Below, one piece after another: positions 1-10,510 of a stretch of 64,000 nucleotides of DNA. The notes below the pieces were generated by a model. The model was not told the origin of the DNA, searched no databases, and worked only from the letters and a program-made list of their open reading frames with translations. The stretch is from contig CAWCLF010000001.1 in NCBI GenBank assembly GCA_963796325.1, forward strand, positions 868,001-932,000, given 5' to 3'. How positions within the stretch are numbered: the first letter of the stretch is position 1; each line of letters starts with the position of its first letter. The DNA is from CAVYGN01 sp963796325 (GTDB lineage: Bacteria > Spirochaetota > Brevinematia > Brevinematales > JAOACQ01). The translations under genes and the position numbers were made by a program.

Positions 1-309
1 GACGGCAAGATCGGGCATGTCGAGGATTTTATCATTGATGACCGGACATGGGCTATTCGCTATCTGGTCATCGATACTCATAACTGGTGGCCGGGGAAAA
101 AGGTTCTTATTTCACCGCAATGGATTGAACGAGTCAGCTGGAATGAATCGAAAGTATTCGTCAATCTTTCAAGCACTATTATCAAGCAGTCGCCGGAATA
201 CTCGGAGGAAATTTTACCGACCCGGGATTATGAGACAAGGCTTCATGGACATTATAATCGCCGGGGATACTGGATTGATGAAGAGGCTCTTAAAAGGGCT
301 CGGAAGTGA
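1..309 (+). CDS. PRC-barrel domain protein, 3' part
   Basis: Open in frame 1 from the first base to TGA at 307-309; the start lies outside the window. The 102 visible residues begin DGKIGHVEDFIIDD and continue with IRYLVIDT, WWPGKKVLISP and a VFVNLSS strand. This is the typical beta-barrel pattern of PRC-barrel proteins (photosynthetic reaction centre H-subunit/RimM-like fold), where a short loop and a D-D-x-W turn precede RYLVVDT. These are small soluble or membrane-associated proteins, often stress related, with no known enzymatic activity. A charged tail (YETRLHGHYNRRGYW) follows the barrel. The gene converges on the cyclic-glucan synthase 46 bp downstream. Assignment to the fold is fairly sure; the role is unknown. 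Confidence 0.75.
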   Translation, partial: DGKIGHVEDFIIDDRTWAIRYLVIDTHNWWPGKKVLISPQWIERVSWNESKVFVNLSSTIIKQSPEYSEEILPTRDYETRLHGHYNRRGYWIDEEALKRARK

Positions 310-355
310 ATATATTGGTTTTTAACTGCGGGAGTTCGTCGAGCATGACATGGCG

Positions 356-3300
356 TCACTCATTTCCTATTACTACTTCAACCAGATGTTCTGCATGGTC
401 GTCAAAAAGAGGCAGGAATTTATCCTCCCTCGCTATCCCGTCAACAGCTACCGAGATTACATTATCAGAAGGTCCGGATCGCACTATCGTTATATGATAA
501 AATGTCTCTCTGTAACGGTAATGGATCTTGAACGATTGCCATTCTTCCGGCAGGCAGGGTTTAAAAGAAAGCCTGTCAACTTTTAACCGTATACCCAGAA
601 GATAGTTAACTATGAGCTGGTACATCCAGGATGCGGACCCGGTATACCATGTCCACCCCCCGCGCCCGGCATGGGACAGGGCGGCATAAATGTCTCCGGA
701 CATGACATAAGGTTCAACTTTGTAAATGCCGCACTTATCTCTCGTATCGCTGTGCCTTACAGGATTGAGCAGGTTCAATAATTCCCAGGTGAGGATCCTG
801 TCTTTCTGCATAGCAAAAGCTATAACCGCCCATACTGCTGCATGCGTATACTGACCTCCATTTTCCCTCACGCCAGGGACATATCCTTTTATGTATCCGG
901 GGTTATTCCCTGATTTATCAAATGCAGGATCAAGGAGTTTTATCAGACCGGCTTTTCTGTCCACAAGCCGCCGATCGACCTCTGCCATAGCGGTCTTAGC
1001 CCGCTGGGCCCGCAGGGTCCCCGGTGCGCCGGCTTCGCCGGATATGACCGCCCAGGATTGAGGAATCGAATCGATCTGGCATTCCATGCCGGACGAAGAG
1101 CCCAGGACTTCCCCGTTATCAAAATACGCCCTGGCGTACCATTGGCCGTCCCATGAGTTGTCCTCAATGTTTTGTGAAAGTACGGCCGCTTCTTTCAGGC
1201 ATAATTCCGAAAAGCCTCCGTCTCCGCATTTCCCGGCCAGTTCCGACATGGACTTCAGGACATAGCACAGGAAGAATGCCAGCCAGACGCTTTCTCCTTT
1301 CCCTTTATTTCCCACCAGGTTCATTCCGTCATTCCAATCGCCGCTGCCTATGAGCGGGAGGCCATGAACGCCGAAATTCAAGCTCTTTTTTACTGCTAAA
1401 ACGCAATGTTCATATAATGTTCCGGATTTACCGGAACTTTTAGGCGTTTCATAATATGATTCCTCTCCCGGTTTTATCGGAGAACCATCAAGAAAACCGA
1501 TCTGCTCGTCCAGGACTCCCGTATCCCCGATCTCTTCGACATACAGGCAGGTGACTAACGGGAGCCACAAATAATCGTCTGAACAATGGGTGCGTATGCC
1601 GGCGCCGGATGCGGGATGCCACCAATGCTGAACATCCCCTTCGACAAATTGCCGTGAAGCGGATAAAAGCAAATGCTCCCTGACCATACCGGGATTGGTA
1701 TGCATTAGAGCCATGCAGTCCTGGAGCTGGTCGCGGAATCCATATGCTCCGCCAGACTGATAGTAACCGCTGCGTCCCCACATGCGGCAGCTGATTACCT
1801 GATATTGCAGCCATCCGTTCGTGAGAAAATTAAACGAGTTGTCCTGTGTTTCAACATATACCACTCCAAGGGCATGCTTCCAATATTCCCAGACGGCTTC
1901 AAGTTCCCGGTGCACCGACTCGGCGCCATTATAACGCTGTATAAAACCCCGGGCTTCGTCGACATTTTTACCGGCGCCGAAGATAAAAATAATCTCCATT
2001 TCATAATTGTCATCCAGCCTGAATTTAACCTGCATGGAAGCGCATGGGTCAAGGCCGGCGCCGGTATTGCCCGATAACATTTCGCCCAGCATCGCGGCGG
2101 GGGCTTCCATAGTGCCGTTTCTGCCTATAAACTCGTTTCTGTCTCCGCACACAAAACGCGCCGTCTCGCTTGCGTCGAGGAAAACGACCCTGCCGGCGAA
2201 ATCTTTATTATAGGGATTATAAGCCAGAAGCGCGCCGCTTTTTGGGTCTGATTCTGTTAAAATATGCATGTGGAATTTATCCCTGTAGGTTCCCATAACC
2301 AGCTCGTAGTACGCTGTAGCGGAAAGCATTCTTTTATATCCGGAGCTGTTTTTAACTTTCAAGACGGCGAATTTCACAGGGTTTTCCAGTGAAACAAATA
2401 CAGTCAATTCTGTTGAAATACCGTGCTCTTCATGTTCGAAAATGCTGTATCCGAAACCGTGGCGTGAGACATAAATAGTTTCCCCCCCGGCGGGCAGAGG
2501 GGTCGGGGACCAGAATAACCCCGTTTCCTCGTCTCTCAGATACATCGCTTCCCCGCAGGCGTCTGTTACCGGGTCATTCTTCCAGGGCGTTAAACGGTGC
2601 TCATGCGCGTTTTCGCTCCAGGTATATGCGGACCCGCTTTCGGAAATTATTGTGCCGAAATTCCGGTTGGCTAACACGTTTACCCAGGGAGCGGGCGTCC
2701 TGGCCGAACGGTTGGTTGTGATCACGTATTCCCGGCCGTCATGTGTGAAACCGCCGAAGCCGTTGAAATATTCCAGGTCTGAACGTTCCCCGAATTTATC
2801 TTCAGTACCGCCGGAGGGCCGTCCGGCTTTTTTACTCGGGGCGAAAGGAAGTCTCGTAATCATGGGTTGCGCCTTATATTCTATTTGTTCTGCCAGGGTT
2901 CCGCCCTTGTCTGTAATTACTATCCGTGAGACGGTTTGGAGCAGTATTTTATCGTCGTCGGACATCTGGTCCGCACGACTTAAAAATATCCCGCCGGGAA
3001 GTTTTGAACGTTCCCCGGCATATGCCGATATCAGGCCGTTTATCCTTTCACTCATGGTGTCGCGGTAAACCGAATGGTCTTCATTCAGAATTACAAGGTC
3101 TGTCAGGAGGCCTTTCAGGCTCCATAACGTATGCGCCTTCACCATTTGCGTTATAAGGTCAATATTCTCCTGATGCTCAACGCTGACAAGCACAATCGGG
3201 ATGTCCCCCGAAACGCCATGTCCCCACAGGTCGGACTGCCCCCTGAAATTTTTTCTCAGGATGGACGGGTTAGCTCTCCATGCGGGATTGGAATACACTA

Positions 3301-6300
3301 CGGCGCTCGCAAGACGGCCGTACAATTGCGCTTCGGCTTCCGTTGTGTTGATCTGCTGTAATTCAATCTGTCCATTCGTCCAGGCTAGATCGAAAACTCT
3401 GTCGGCAAGATTGCGGTCCCTGTACTTTTCCATTAATGCGCGTGCAGGTTCCCTCCCCTCGCATATTCCCGTAATATAATCGATTGTTGCCGATTCATCG
3501 TTTTCAAGTTCTATCCTGCAGCGGATGGAAACGATCGGGTCCAGCACCGGACCTTCGCTGCCGCTAAGATCGTTCCAGTTCTGGAGGATAAGAGGGCGGT
3601 CCAGCGTATTGCACCTGCCGACAAATTTATTGCGGTCGGTTTCATAAGTAGCCCCTTCGGTCGTATTGCCATGAACTGCCATCATATGCAGCATATACGG
3701 AAAGGCGTCCTTTTCCGACCTGGGCCTCCGGGTGCAGATAATCGCCTGGTGGGACCGGATTATTTCAGTCTGTACGAACAGGTTGCTGAAAGTTTTATGA
3801 GCATTGTCATCCGAAGGATAGTTCAATACCACTTCCGCGTAACTGGTAATTTCAATATAGCGCCTGGTGCGCGACCTGTTTGTCACCGTAACCCTGCGTA
3901 ATTCAATATCGTCTTCGGGTGAAACCGCTATTTTAGTATGAGTTTCTATGTGATGGTCTCTGCGTTTAAATTCCGCCCACGACCTTGAAAATATCGCTTC
4001 GTAATTGCCTGATTTCAGCAGACTGGGCTCGTATGCCGACGACCAGTATTCGCCTGTTTTCATATCCCGCAGATAAAGGAACGTACCTTCGTTCTCCAGC
4101 GCCGAATCTTCGTGCCATCGTGTAACAGCTATATTATTCCATCTGCTGTAGCCGCCCCCGGAATTGGTCACCATAACACTGTATTTGCCGTTTGATAAAA
4201 GGTGTATTTCGGGCACAGGCGTATTGGGATTGGGAAAGACGCGCAGCAGGGCCTCTCTTTCCTCTATTTTTCTGAGCAATCCGGTTACTGTTATATCGTA
4301 CAGGAACGGGACATCCTTGGGCACCCGTTCCTGTAAAAGCAGCTCTGTCGCCTTGAACATCGGGTCCGCCAGAAAACGTCTCTGCATGGGCTTATCCAGC
4401 AGGCAATACGCAAGGGACAATAAGCTCATACCCTGGTGATGCGCCATGTATGACTTGACGACTGCATGCGTTTCATCATGGGCAAGCCTGGAAGGGGTAT
4501 AATCTATTGCCTCATAAAAACCGAATTCTCCAATAAACCCTTCCGTTTTCAAATTTTCGAGATTTCTGCAGGCTTTTTCCGGCTCGATCATCAGGGCCAT
4601 GACGGATGCATAAGGCGCTACGACCAGGTCTTCGGAAAGTCCTCTCTTAAAGCCGATATCCGGTACGCCGAACGCACGGTATTGATAGGTCATAGTCGCA
4701 TCCAGCTTATTATATCCTGATTCGGAAATACCCCAGGGTATGTTGTTCAGGGAGGCATAGTCGATCTGGCGGCCTATCATGGTTTTATTCGTTTTATTAA
4801 GCAGGGTGCCTTCGTAATCCGGCATAACAAGAAGAGGCATCAGGTATTCAAACATCGACCCGCCCCACGATATAAGAACCGGTTTTCCGCCCGGTTTTGA
4901 AAGCTGCCTGCCCAGCATAAACCAGTGTTCCTGAGGCAGCCTACCCTGGGAGATCGCCACAAAGCTGCAAAGGCGGGATTCGGATGCAAGAAGATCGTAA
5001 AAGGATGGGTCCTGCTTGTGCTCCGCTATATTGTAACCGATAGAAAGCAGATGCGACGATTTATTGTATAAAAACTCGTAATCCATGCTTGACATCTCGC
5101 CGCAGCATTGTGCCAGATCATTGATCAGAACGATCCGTGAGCTTGCCCTTCCGCCGGCGTCCTTAACTGCGGTCCTGAGACTTGCGAACCATTCTTTTTC
5201 ATTTAACGATCCGTCAATAGGCAGAGCAAAATTTTCGAGGATTAAATCTATCAGCGGTAAAAATTTAAGTTCCAATCTCGCGGCTTCTCTCAGGACGGGA
5301 ATTTCATCCAGGAGCGTCAGTTCTTTTCTCAGCAGGTCAAGGCGCTGTTTCTGTTCTGCATCTCCGTTTTCCCACATGCCCGGAATTTCAGGCGGCAGAA
5401 GTATCCATGGAGAATAAAAAGACAGTTCGTCAAGGTAATCGCAGCATTGTTTTTCAAGAGCCTTCATCCATTTATTAATCTTATCAGAGTAAGGCAGATT
5501 CAGGATGGAAAGTATTTTTGAGATATCGGCTGCAAGTTCGCCTAAAAGCCGGTGAATTTCGGTAAGGCGGGACGGCGGGGACTCTAATTTGTTACCGATA
5601 TCCGTTATCTGTTCAAATAATATTTTAAACGTATCGCCGCCGCCTCCGGCGCTTTCCCCGATTATATTCAAAGTATCGCAAAACCCGTCAAAAATTTTCA
5701 GGGATATTATTTTATTCCCGGGCAGTTCCATGAGCCCGGAACGCAAAACCATAAGATGGCCGGCCAGGTTTCCGCTGTCAACGGAGGAAATATACTGCGG
5801 TTTCAGGGGTTTCATAGTGACTGTATCGTACCAGTTAAAAAAATGTCCCCTGTATTTTTCCATGCCTCTCATTGTATGAAGGGTTTTGCCCGTTCTGTCC
5901 AGCAGTTTGCCCATGGATATATAACCGAAATCATATGCGGCAAGATTTGATAAAAGGGATAACCCGATATTGGTCGGCGATGTCCTGTGGGCGGCTGCGC
6001 CAAGGAACTCTTCCTGAAAATTGTCCGGGGGAAGCCAGTTATCCTGTCCGGTAATAAAGGTTTCGAAAAATCCCCATGTCCTGCGGGCCAGGTTCCTGAG
6101 AAAAACAAGCTGCGATCCCGATAACCTGGATTTACGGGAAGAAGGCGCCCGGCTGAGAAAATATACTGTCGCCGGGGATAAAATCCATAAGACTGAAACG
6201 ATAAAAATAAAAATGCCCGGATATTCAGGCGTTAAAGCTGAGACTATCAGTATGGAAACTGCGGCAATTGGAGAGACAAGCATCATTTTATAAATATCTT

Positions 6301-9028
6301 TCAAGGATTTCGGCGAATGGTTTTCCGACTCCCCGGATGTGATCCATTCCAGAAGGCGCCTGTGCGATACTGTCAGCCGCCATAGCGTAGAGATTATAGC
6401 GTTTAAATTGAAATAAGCCTCATATGCGATAAAAACAAACAAAAAACAAAATTGGGCAAAACGGATTCCGGCTGAATGGATCGATGCCTTGAGCGGTTTA
6501 TTCAGGATTTCAAAAAATGATATCAACAGGCCGGGCAAGCCGGTTAAAATAATTACCGCCGCCGGCCAGCCGGAAAAAAGAAGCAGCAAAGTTGATGCAG
6601 GGACCAGGCTTCGCCTCAGATTGTCAAGGATCTTCCATTTTGACAAAAAAGAAAGCGGATTTTTTACCCTTTTACGGCTGAAATCCGGAACAAGAGGGAA
6701 GAGCCACCTGGCGATCTGCCAGTCGCCGCGGATCCAGCGGTGCCTGCGATGTACGTCTTTAAGGTAACCTTCGGGATACTCTTCATAAAGCTGAATTTCT
6801 GAAACGAGGGCGCAGCGGGCATAACATCCTTCCAGCAGGTCATGGCTCAATATCAGGTTTTCAGGAAAACGACCGACAACTGATTTTTCGAAGGCGTCAA
6901 CGTCATAAAGTCCTTTTCCTATAAACGAACCCTCATGAAACAGGTCCTGGTATACGTCCGATACTTCTTTCGTATAAGGATCGATGCCTGATTCCCCCCC
7001 GTAAATTTTGACAAACGGGGTAGGATTGTTCCCGGGGTAACTGACTTCTACCCTGGGCTGCAAAATGCCGTACCCGGAGGTGACACGCCCTGTTTTTTTA
7101 TCGAATACCGGCCTGTTAAGCGGATGTGAAATTATTCCCACCAGGTCTCTGGCGGTATTCCTGGGCATCCGAGTGTCTGCATCTATCGTAATGACGTACT
7201 TAACATCCTGCAGAAGCGAGGGATCGCCGACTATCGTACTGAACCTGCAAGTACCCCCGCCTCGGAGGAGGGAATTCAAATCAGAGAGTTTGCCTCTTTT
7301 CCGCTCATAACCCATCCATAATTTTTCCTGTACGTTCCATTTTCTCGGCCGGTGAAAGAGATAAAAAGTGTTTTCTTTATTCCGCCTGTATTTCTGATTC
7401 AGTATTTCTATGCCTTGAGAGGCCTGCATAAGTAATTTCTCATCCCCGGGCATTGTTTCATAAGCGGCATCGGTAAAATCGGTTAATAGTGCGAAATCGA
7501 GATTGGGGTCGGTATTTGCAAGATAACGGACTTCCAGGTTTTCAATGAGAGATTCGACAGCCCGAGGGCTGCTGAGTAAAGACGGCACTACGACCAGCGT
7601 ATGAGCTGATGCGGGAATGCCTTCCGAAAAATCCATTTTAGGAAGTTTTTCCGGTTTAATTAACAGGGTTGAAATCCAGTTTACTAAAGAAACAGCCGCC
7701 TGGCTGGCGACAAAAAGCAGAGGCAGGCCGAATAAAACAAGCCATTCTCCCGGTTTGGGCAGCAGGAATAAACAGAGTGATGCGGCGGCGATTGTTATGA
7801 GAAATATCGAGCCTGTGTATAAGAATAGAAGCATCCGTGTATTTCTTGTACGCAGATTCCTGTTGAACTTTCCAAGGCCCTTGTCGATCAGATAATATCC
7901 TATATGCGAAGTACGGTCAAGAGGGCCGTTCAGGGATTTGGCTTCCTGTGCGGCACGAACGACCTGTTCTGCCGTTTCTTCTTCCGTCTGTCCGCTGCGG
8001 GCGGAAAGTATTTCGATCACATGCCGGTAATGATCCCGCGTGACGAAAGACATTTTCCCGTAATCACCCGAAGGATCCTGCTTTAAAATATTTTCGACGA
8101 TGCTTAAATTTTCGACAAAATCATGCCAATCCACAGTGTCCAGGAATCGCAGGCTCATTATTGTATTCGCGATTGAAACCTGGTCCGCGGCCTGGTTCCT
8201 GCTTGTTAATTGAATCAGCCGGTCAATTGTTTCACCTTTTTCGGAAAGCTTTTTTTCGAGCCAGATGAGGGGAAAGTTAAGAGCGGAAGTCTGTCCCTGG
8301 AGCCTGCGCACGAACTCCGCCACGAAAGAATCCGAAAGCGGAAGATCGAACTTTGCCATCGAGGCAATCTCAAGAACTATGCCGTCCGTATCTTTAGCGG
8401 ATATTTCTAGGATGCGGTTTGCCCAGTAATCGGCCCTGTCGTTGTCAATCTGTGAAAGCACCATGCGGGAAGAAACACGCCTCAGGTTTTCAATCAAAGC
8501 CAGCCTTATCATTATAGGAATGGCCCAGAGTTCGCCCAGCTTCATATGCTCTACAGACTGATATGCGGAAACGAAACCTGTAAGCCATTTTAAATCGACG
8601 CGGCCGTCCCCATGGGACACTATTTCCATTGCAATATCGTAAACCCTGGGATAACCGGCCAGGGGACCTTTAATCAAAGTGGGCAATTCACGGCTGTAGC
8701 CCTTCGGCAGGAACTTCTGCGCCAGCTTTATCTGTTCTATAATCAGATAGTAATTATCCAGCAGCCAGTCCCCGGCCGGTGAAACCTTCCTTTTGGCGTT
8801 TTCAGCCTCGGTAAGCAATTCATTGGCCTTGACGATGATCCCTTCGTTTACTTTAAGCCGGGAAAGAAGCTTTTCCCGCGCTCTTTTAAATCTGACGGCA
8901 TGTTTTCCGGCCAGACTTACTGCGTATTTTTCAAACTGGTCCTGGCTGAAAAGTTCTGCCCTGAGCGGCTGTTCGTCCTCCGGCTCCCTCACTGCCGAAA
9001 AATCATCTTTAAGAGATTTTATTAACAA
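356..9028 (-). CDS. cyclic beta-1,2-glucan synthase (NdvB/ChvB type)
   Basis: About 2890 residues, the usual size of NdvB/ChvB. These inner-membrane proteins polymerise UDP-glucose, control chain length and cyclise the glucan, which is exported to the periplasm. The N-terminal 400 residues are helical. TM segments follow (about 415-470), then a GT84-type glycosyltransferase with TIDADTRMPR near residue 620 and HRWIRGDW near 770, a second TM cluster (about 800-1010), a glycoamylase-like domain (about 1030-1550, SRLCSFVAISQGR) and a long GH94 phosphorylase-like part with GSGDWNDGMN near 2565. The open frame extends to a TTG at 9061, but a TATAAT (9066-9071) would place transcription start there. 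An AAGGGG at 9035-9040 sits 6 nt before TTG 9028, which I chose. No glucan exporter (NdvA) or modifying gene is adjacent. Family call is secure; ring size and linkage are inferred from the family. Confidence 0.93.
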   Translation of the reverse strand: MLIKSLKDDFSAVREPEDEQPLRAELFSQDQFEKYAVSLAGKHAVRFKRAREKLLSRLKVNEGIIVKANELLTEAENAKRKVSPAGDWLLDNYYLIIEQIKLAQKFLPKGYSRELPTLIKGPLAGYPRVYDIAMEIVSHGDGRVDLKWLTGFVSAYQSVEHMKLGELWAIPIMIRLALIENLRRVSSRMVLSQIDNDRADYWANRILEISAKDTDGIVLEIASMAKFDLPLSDSFVAEFVRRLQGQTSALNFPLIWLEKKLSEKGETIDRLIQLTSRNQAADQVSIANTIMSLRFLDTVDWHDFVENLSIVENILKQDPSGDYGKMSFVTRDHYRHVIEILSARSGQTEEETAEQVVRAAQEAKSLNGPLDRTSHIGYYLIDKGLGKFNRNLRTRNTRMLLFLYTGSIFLITIAAASLCLFLLPKPGEWLVLFGLPLLFVASQAAVSLVNWISTLLIKPEKLPKMDFSEGIPASAHTLVVVPSLLSSPRAVESLIENLEVRYLANTDPNLDFALLTDFTDAAYETMPGDEKLLMQASQGIEILNQKYRRNKENTFYLFHRPRKWNVQEKLWMGYERKRGKLSDLNSLLRGGGTCRFSTIVGDPSLLQDVKYVITIDADTRMPRNTARDLVGIISHPLNRPVFDKKTGRVTSGYGILQPRVEVSYPGNNPTPFVKIYGGESGIDPYTKEVSDVYQDLFHEGSFIGKGLYDVDAFEKSVVGRFPENLILSHDLLEGCYARCALVSEIQLYEEYPEGYLKDVHRRHRWIRGDWQIARWLFPLVPDFSRKRVKNPLSFLSKWKILDNLRRSLVPASTLLLLFSGWPAAVIILTGLPGLLISFFEILNKPLKASIHSAGIRFAQFCFLFVFIAYEAYFNLNAIISTLWRLTVSHRRLLEWITSGESENHSPKSLKDIYKMMLVSPIAAVSILIVSALTPEYPGIFIFIVSVLWILSPATVYFLSRAPSSRKSRLSGSQLVFLRNLARRTWGFFETFITGQDNWLPPDNFQEEFLGAAAHRTSPTNIGLSLLSNLAAYDFGYISMGKLLDRTGKTLHTMRGMEKYRGHFFNWYDTVTMKPLKPQYISSVDSGNLAGHLMVLRSGLMELPGNKIISLKIFDGFCDTLNIIGESAGGGGDTFKILFEQITDIGNKLESPPSRLTEIHRLLGELAADISKILSILNLPYSDKINKWMKALEKQCCDYLDELSFYSPWILLPPEIPGMWENGDAEQKQRLDLLRKELTLLDEIPVLREAARLELKFLPLIDLILENFALPIDGSLNEKEWFASLRTAVKDAGGRASSRIVLINDLAQCCGEMSSMDYEFLYNKSSHLLSIGYNIAEHKQDPSFYDLLASESRLCSFVAISQGRLPQEHWFMLGRQLSKPGGKPVLISWGGSMFEYLMPLLVMPDYEGTLLNKTNKTMIGRQIDYASLNNIPWGISESGYNKLDATMTYQYRAFGVPDIGFKRGLSEDLVVAPYASVMALMIEPEKACRNLENLKTEGFIGEFGFYEAIDYTPSRLAHDETHAVVKSYMAHHQGMSLLSLAYCLLDKPMQRRFLADPMFKATELLLQERVPKDVPFLYDITVTGLLRKIEEREALLRVFPNPNTPVPEIHLLSNGKYSVMVTNSGGGYSRWNNIAVTRWHEDSALENEGTFLYLRDMKTGEYWSSAYEPSLLKSGNYEAIFSRSWAEFKRRDHHIETHTKIAVSPEDDIELRRVTVTNRSRTRRYIEITSYAEVVLNYPSDDNAHKTFSNLFVQTEIIRSHQAIICTRRPRSEKDAFPYMLHMMAVHGNTTEGATYETDRNKFVGRCNTLDRPLILQNWNDLSGSEGPVLDPIVSIRCRIELENDESATIDYITGICEGREPARALMEKYRDRNLADRVFDLAWTNGQIELQQINTTEAEAQLYGRLASAVVYSNPAWRANPSILRKNFRGQSDLWGHGVSGDIPIVLVSVEHQENIDLITQMVKAHTLWSLKGLLTDLVILNEDHSVYRDTMSERINGLISAYAGERSKLPGGIFLSRADQMSDDDKILLQTVSRIVITDKGGTLAEQIEYKAQPMITRLPFAPSKKAGRPSGGTEDKFGERSDLEYFNGFGGFTHDGREYVITTNRSARTPAPWVNVLANRNFGTIISESGSAYTWSENAHEHRLTPWKNDPVTDACGEAMYLRDEETGLFWSPTPLPAGGETIYVSRHGFGYSIFEHEEHGISTELTVFVSLENPVKFAVLKVKNSSGYKRMLSATAYYELVMGTYRDKFHMHILTESDPKSGALLAYNPYNKDFAGRVVFLDASETARFVCGDRNEFIGRNGTMEAPAAMLGEMLSGNTGAGLDPCASMQVKFRLDDNYEMEIIFIFGAGKNVDEARGFIQRYNGAESVHRELEAVWEYWKHALGVVYVETQDNSFNFLTNGWLQYQVISCRMWGRSGYYQSGGAYGFRDQLQDCMALMHTNPGMVREHLLLSASRQFVEGDVQHWWHPASGAGIRTHCSDDYLWLPLVTCLYVEEIGDTGVLDEQIGFLDGSPIKPGEESYYETPKSSGKSGTLYEHCVLAVKKSLNFGVHGLPLIGSGDWNDGMNLVGNKGKGESVWLAFFLCYVLKSMSELAGKCGDGGFSELCLKEAAVLSQNIEDNSWDGQWYARAYFDNGEVLGSSSGMECQIDSIPQSWAVISGEAGAPGTLRAQRAKTAMAEVDRRLVDRKAGLIKLLDPAFDKSGNNPGYIKGYVPGVRENGGQYTHAAVWAVIAFAMQKDRILTWELLNLLNPVRHSDTRDKCGIYKVEPYVMSGDIYAALSHAGRGGWTWYTGSASWMYQLIVNYLLGIRLKVDRLSFKPCLPEEWQSFKIHYRYRETFYHITIVRSGPSDNVISVAVDGIAREDKFLPLFDDHAEHLVEVVIGNE

Positions 9029-9283
9029 CAAAAACCCCTTGAATAAAACACATAATTTCAAGGTAATTATAGCATATATCGGTAAGAAAAGGAAAAGGAG
9101 GTCAAAGAATCTATATTAGATCATGGTGCGCAAGTACGTCTCCGGCATCGATGGGCGACTTTATTAAAACAGAGCGCTTCCAGCAGGGGAATATTCAGAT
9201 CCTTCCCGAAGAAAGGATTCAATATCGGTTGCCGTTCAAGGATCTATTGTTTAAATTTATGAAAATTGAAAAAGGAGTTTTTT

Positions 9284-10216
9284 ATGACCGGATTAATCAA
9301 AGCCGTACGTTTTCATGAGTACGGAGGTCCTGAAAAACTGGTTCTGGAAAATATCCCATGCCCCGAACCCAAAGCTGACGAAGTATTGATCAGAGTAAAT
9401 TTTGCCGGGGTAAACCCGATGGATTGGAAGTTCAGGGCGGGTTTTCTCAAGGATTACATGCCGCTGAAGCTTCCTTCCATACCGGGGGCCGACTTTTCAG
9501 GAACTATCGAAGAGGTTGGTTCTGATGTAAAAACACTGATTAAAGGACAGGCTGTGTTCGGTATTGCTTCGGGCGCCTACGCGGAATATGCCGTTGCAGC
9601 GGTCTCCGACGTCGCAATTAAACCGGAGGCCTTGAGTTTTGAGTCGGCGGCGGCAATACCTATCGGAGCTCTGACCGCATGGCAGGCCGTCGAGGATGCC
9701 TCAATTAAAACCGGGCATACCGTAGTCGTACTTGGCGCTGCCGGAGGAGTCGGACTTTTCGCTGTCCAATTCGCCTCGATGAAGGGAGCGCGCGTTATCG
9801 GTACGGCTTCCGCCGCAAATCTGGAATTCGTTAAATCCCTGGGTGCAGTTAAAGCATTGGACTATAACAAGGGGCCGCTTCAAACGGAAATCAAAAATGC
9901 GGACGCAGTCATAGATACGGTCGGCGGGGAAACTCTGGAAAAATCATACGGCCTGTTAAAGGAGGGGGGCGTGCTTGTGACTATAGCCGGCCGGATTTCA
10001 GAAGAAAAAGCTGCTAAGTACGGCATAAAAGCCCGGCACTCGGGCAGGGGACCCGCCGGGCAATTAAAAATAATCGGAGAAATGGCCGTTAATTCATTGC
10101 ATGCTGAAGCAGGGAAAATTTTCCCGCTTGAAAAAGCCGCCGAAGCCCAGGAATTAAGCCAGACAGGACACGGTAGAGGGCGCATATTATTGAGAGTATC
10201 TCATTTCCTGATTTGA
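9284..10216 (+). CDS. NAD(P)-dependent medium-chain oxidoreductase (quinone reductase-like)
   Basis: A 310-residue zinc-independent MDR protein, related to quinone oxidoreductases and enoyl reductases. The N-terminal GroES-like domain shows VNFAGVNPMDWKFRAG and IPGADFSGTIEEVG. The Rossmann fold carries the nucleotide-binding AAGGVGLFAVQFA motif at about residue 150, followed by GARVIGTASAAN. The zinc ligands of alcohol dehydrogenases are absent, so reduction of a quinone or enone with NAD(P)H is likely; the substrate is unknown. Start ATG 9284 is favoured because AAGGAG at 9272-9277 precedes it by 6 nt; a TTG at 9266 in the same frame overlaps that site. It stands alone between the divergent glucan synthase and the HD-GYP gene. 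Confidence 0.9.
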   Translation: MTGLIKAVRFHEYGGPEKLVLENIPCPEPKADEVLIRVNFAGVNPMDWKFRAGFLKDYMPLKLPSIPGADFSGTIEEVGSDVKTLIKGQAVFGIASGAYAEYAVAAVSDVAIKPEALSFESAAAIPIGALTAWQAVEDASIKTGHTVVVLGAAGGVGLFAVQFASMKGARVIGTASAANLEFVKSLGAVKALDYNKGPLQTEIKNADAVIDTVGGETLEKSYGLLKEGGVLVTIAGRISEEKAAKYGIKARHSGRGPAGQLKIIGEMAVNSLHAEAGKIFPLEKAAEAQELSQTGHGRGRILLRVSHFLI

Positions 10217-10320
10217 CAAAACCAATCGATTGAAATAAAGATGCGGCCCCGGCGGTGCCGGGAGGTCGTTGTAAATTTGCCGGCAGGCAGGGTTCTTTTT
10301 GACGGGAATAGAAATTTCTA

Positions 10321-10348
10321 TTGACAAAATAAATTCCTGTTTTATAAT
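10321..10348 (+). promoter_or_regulatory. sigma-70 promoter of the HD-GYP gene
   Basis: Perfect TTGACA (10321-10326), 16-bp spacer, perfect TATAAT (10343-10348). The predicted transcript starts near 10355 and has an AT-rich leader of about 155 nt before the ATG at 10511. I compared the leader by eye with the c-di-GMP riboswitch core and saw no match. Confidence 0.75.
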
Positions 10349-10510
10349 CAAAAATAAGTTTAATGTCCTCAAAGAAAGTCATTTAGGATCTTGTTATCTA
10401 AGCTTTCACGCATTAATTTTGTAACATATCTGTTGATGAGAAAAATAATTAAAAATTAAAAATTTAACGGTTTTGTAATTATTGAAATACTGAGAAGGGG
10501 CATAATTACA

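Noticed and set aside
356..9028. Many plus-strand frames opposite the glucan synthase
   Set aside because: All are antisense shadows of a clear 2.9 kb-residue protein; none has a ribosome site with a recognisable product.
9094..9265. Possible short coding remnant between the glucan synthase and the oxidoreductase
   Set aside because: One frame is open for about 60 codons but shows no family pattern and no start signal.
10241..10262. Hairpin CCCGGC-GGT-GCCGGG after the oxidoreductase gene, as a terminator
   Set aside because: Perfect 6-bp stem but no T run on either strand and a 3-nt loop; not supported as a terminator.
10349..10510. c-di-GMP (GEMM) riboswitch in the HD-GYP leader
   Set aside because: The conserved core and tetraloop-receptor blocks are not visible.
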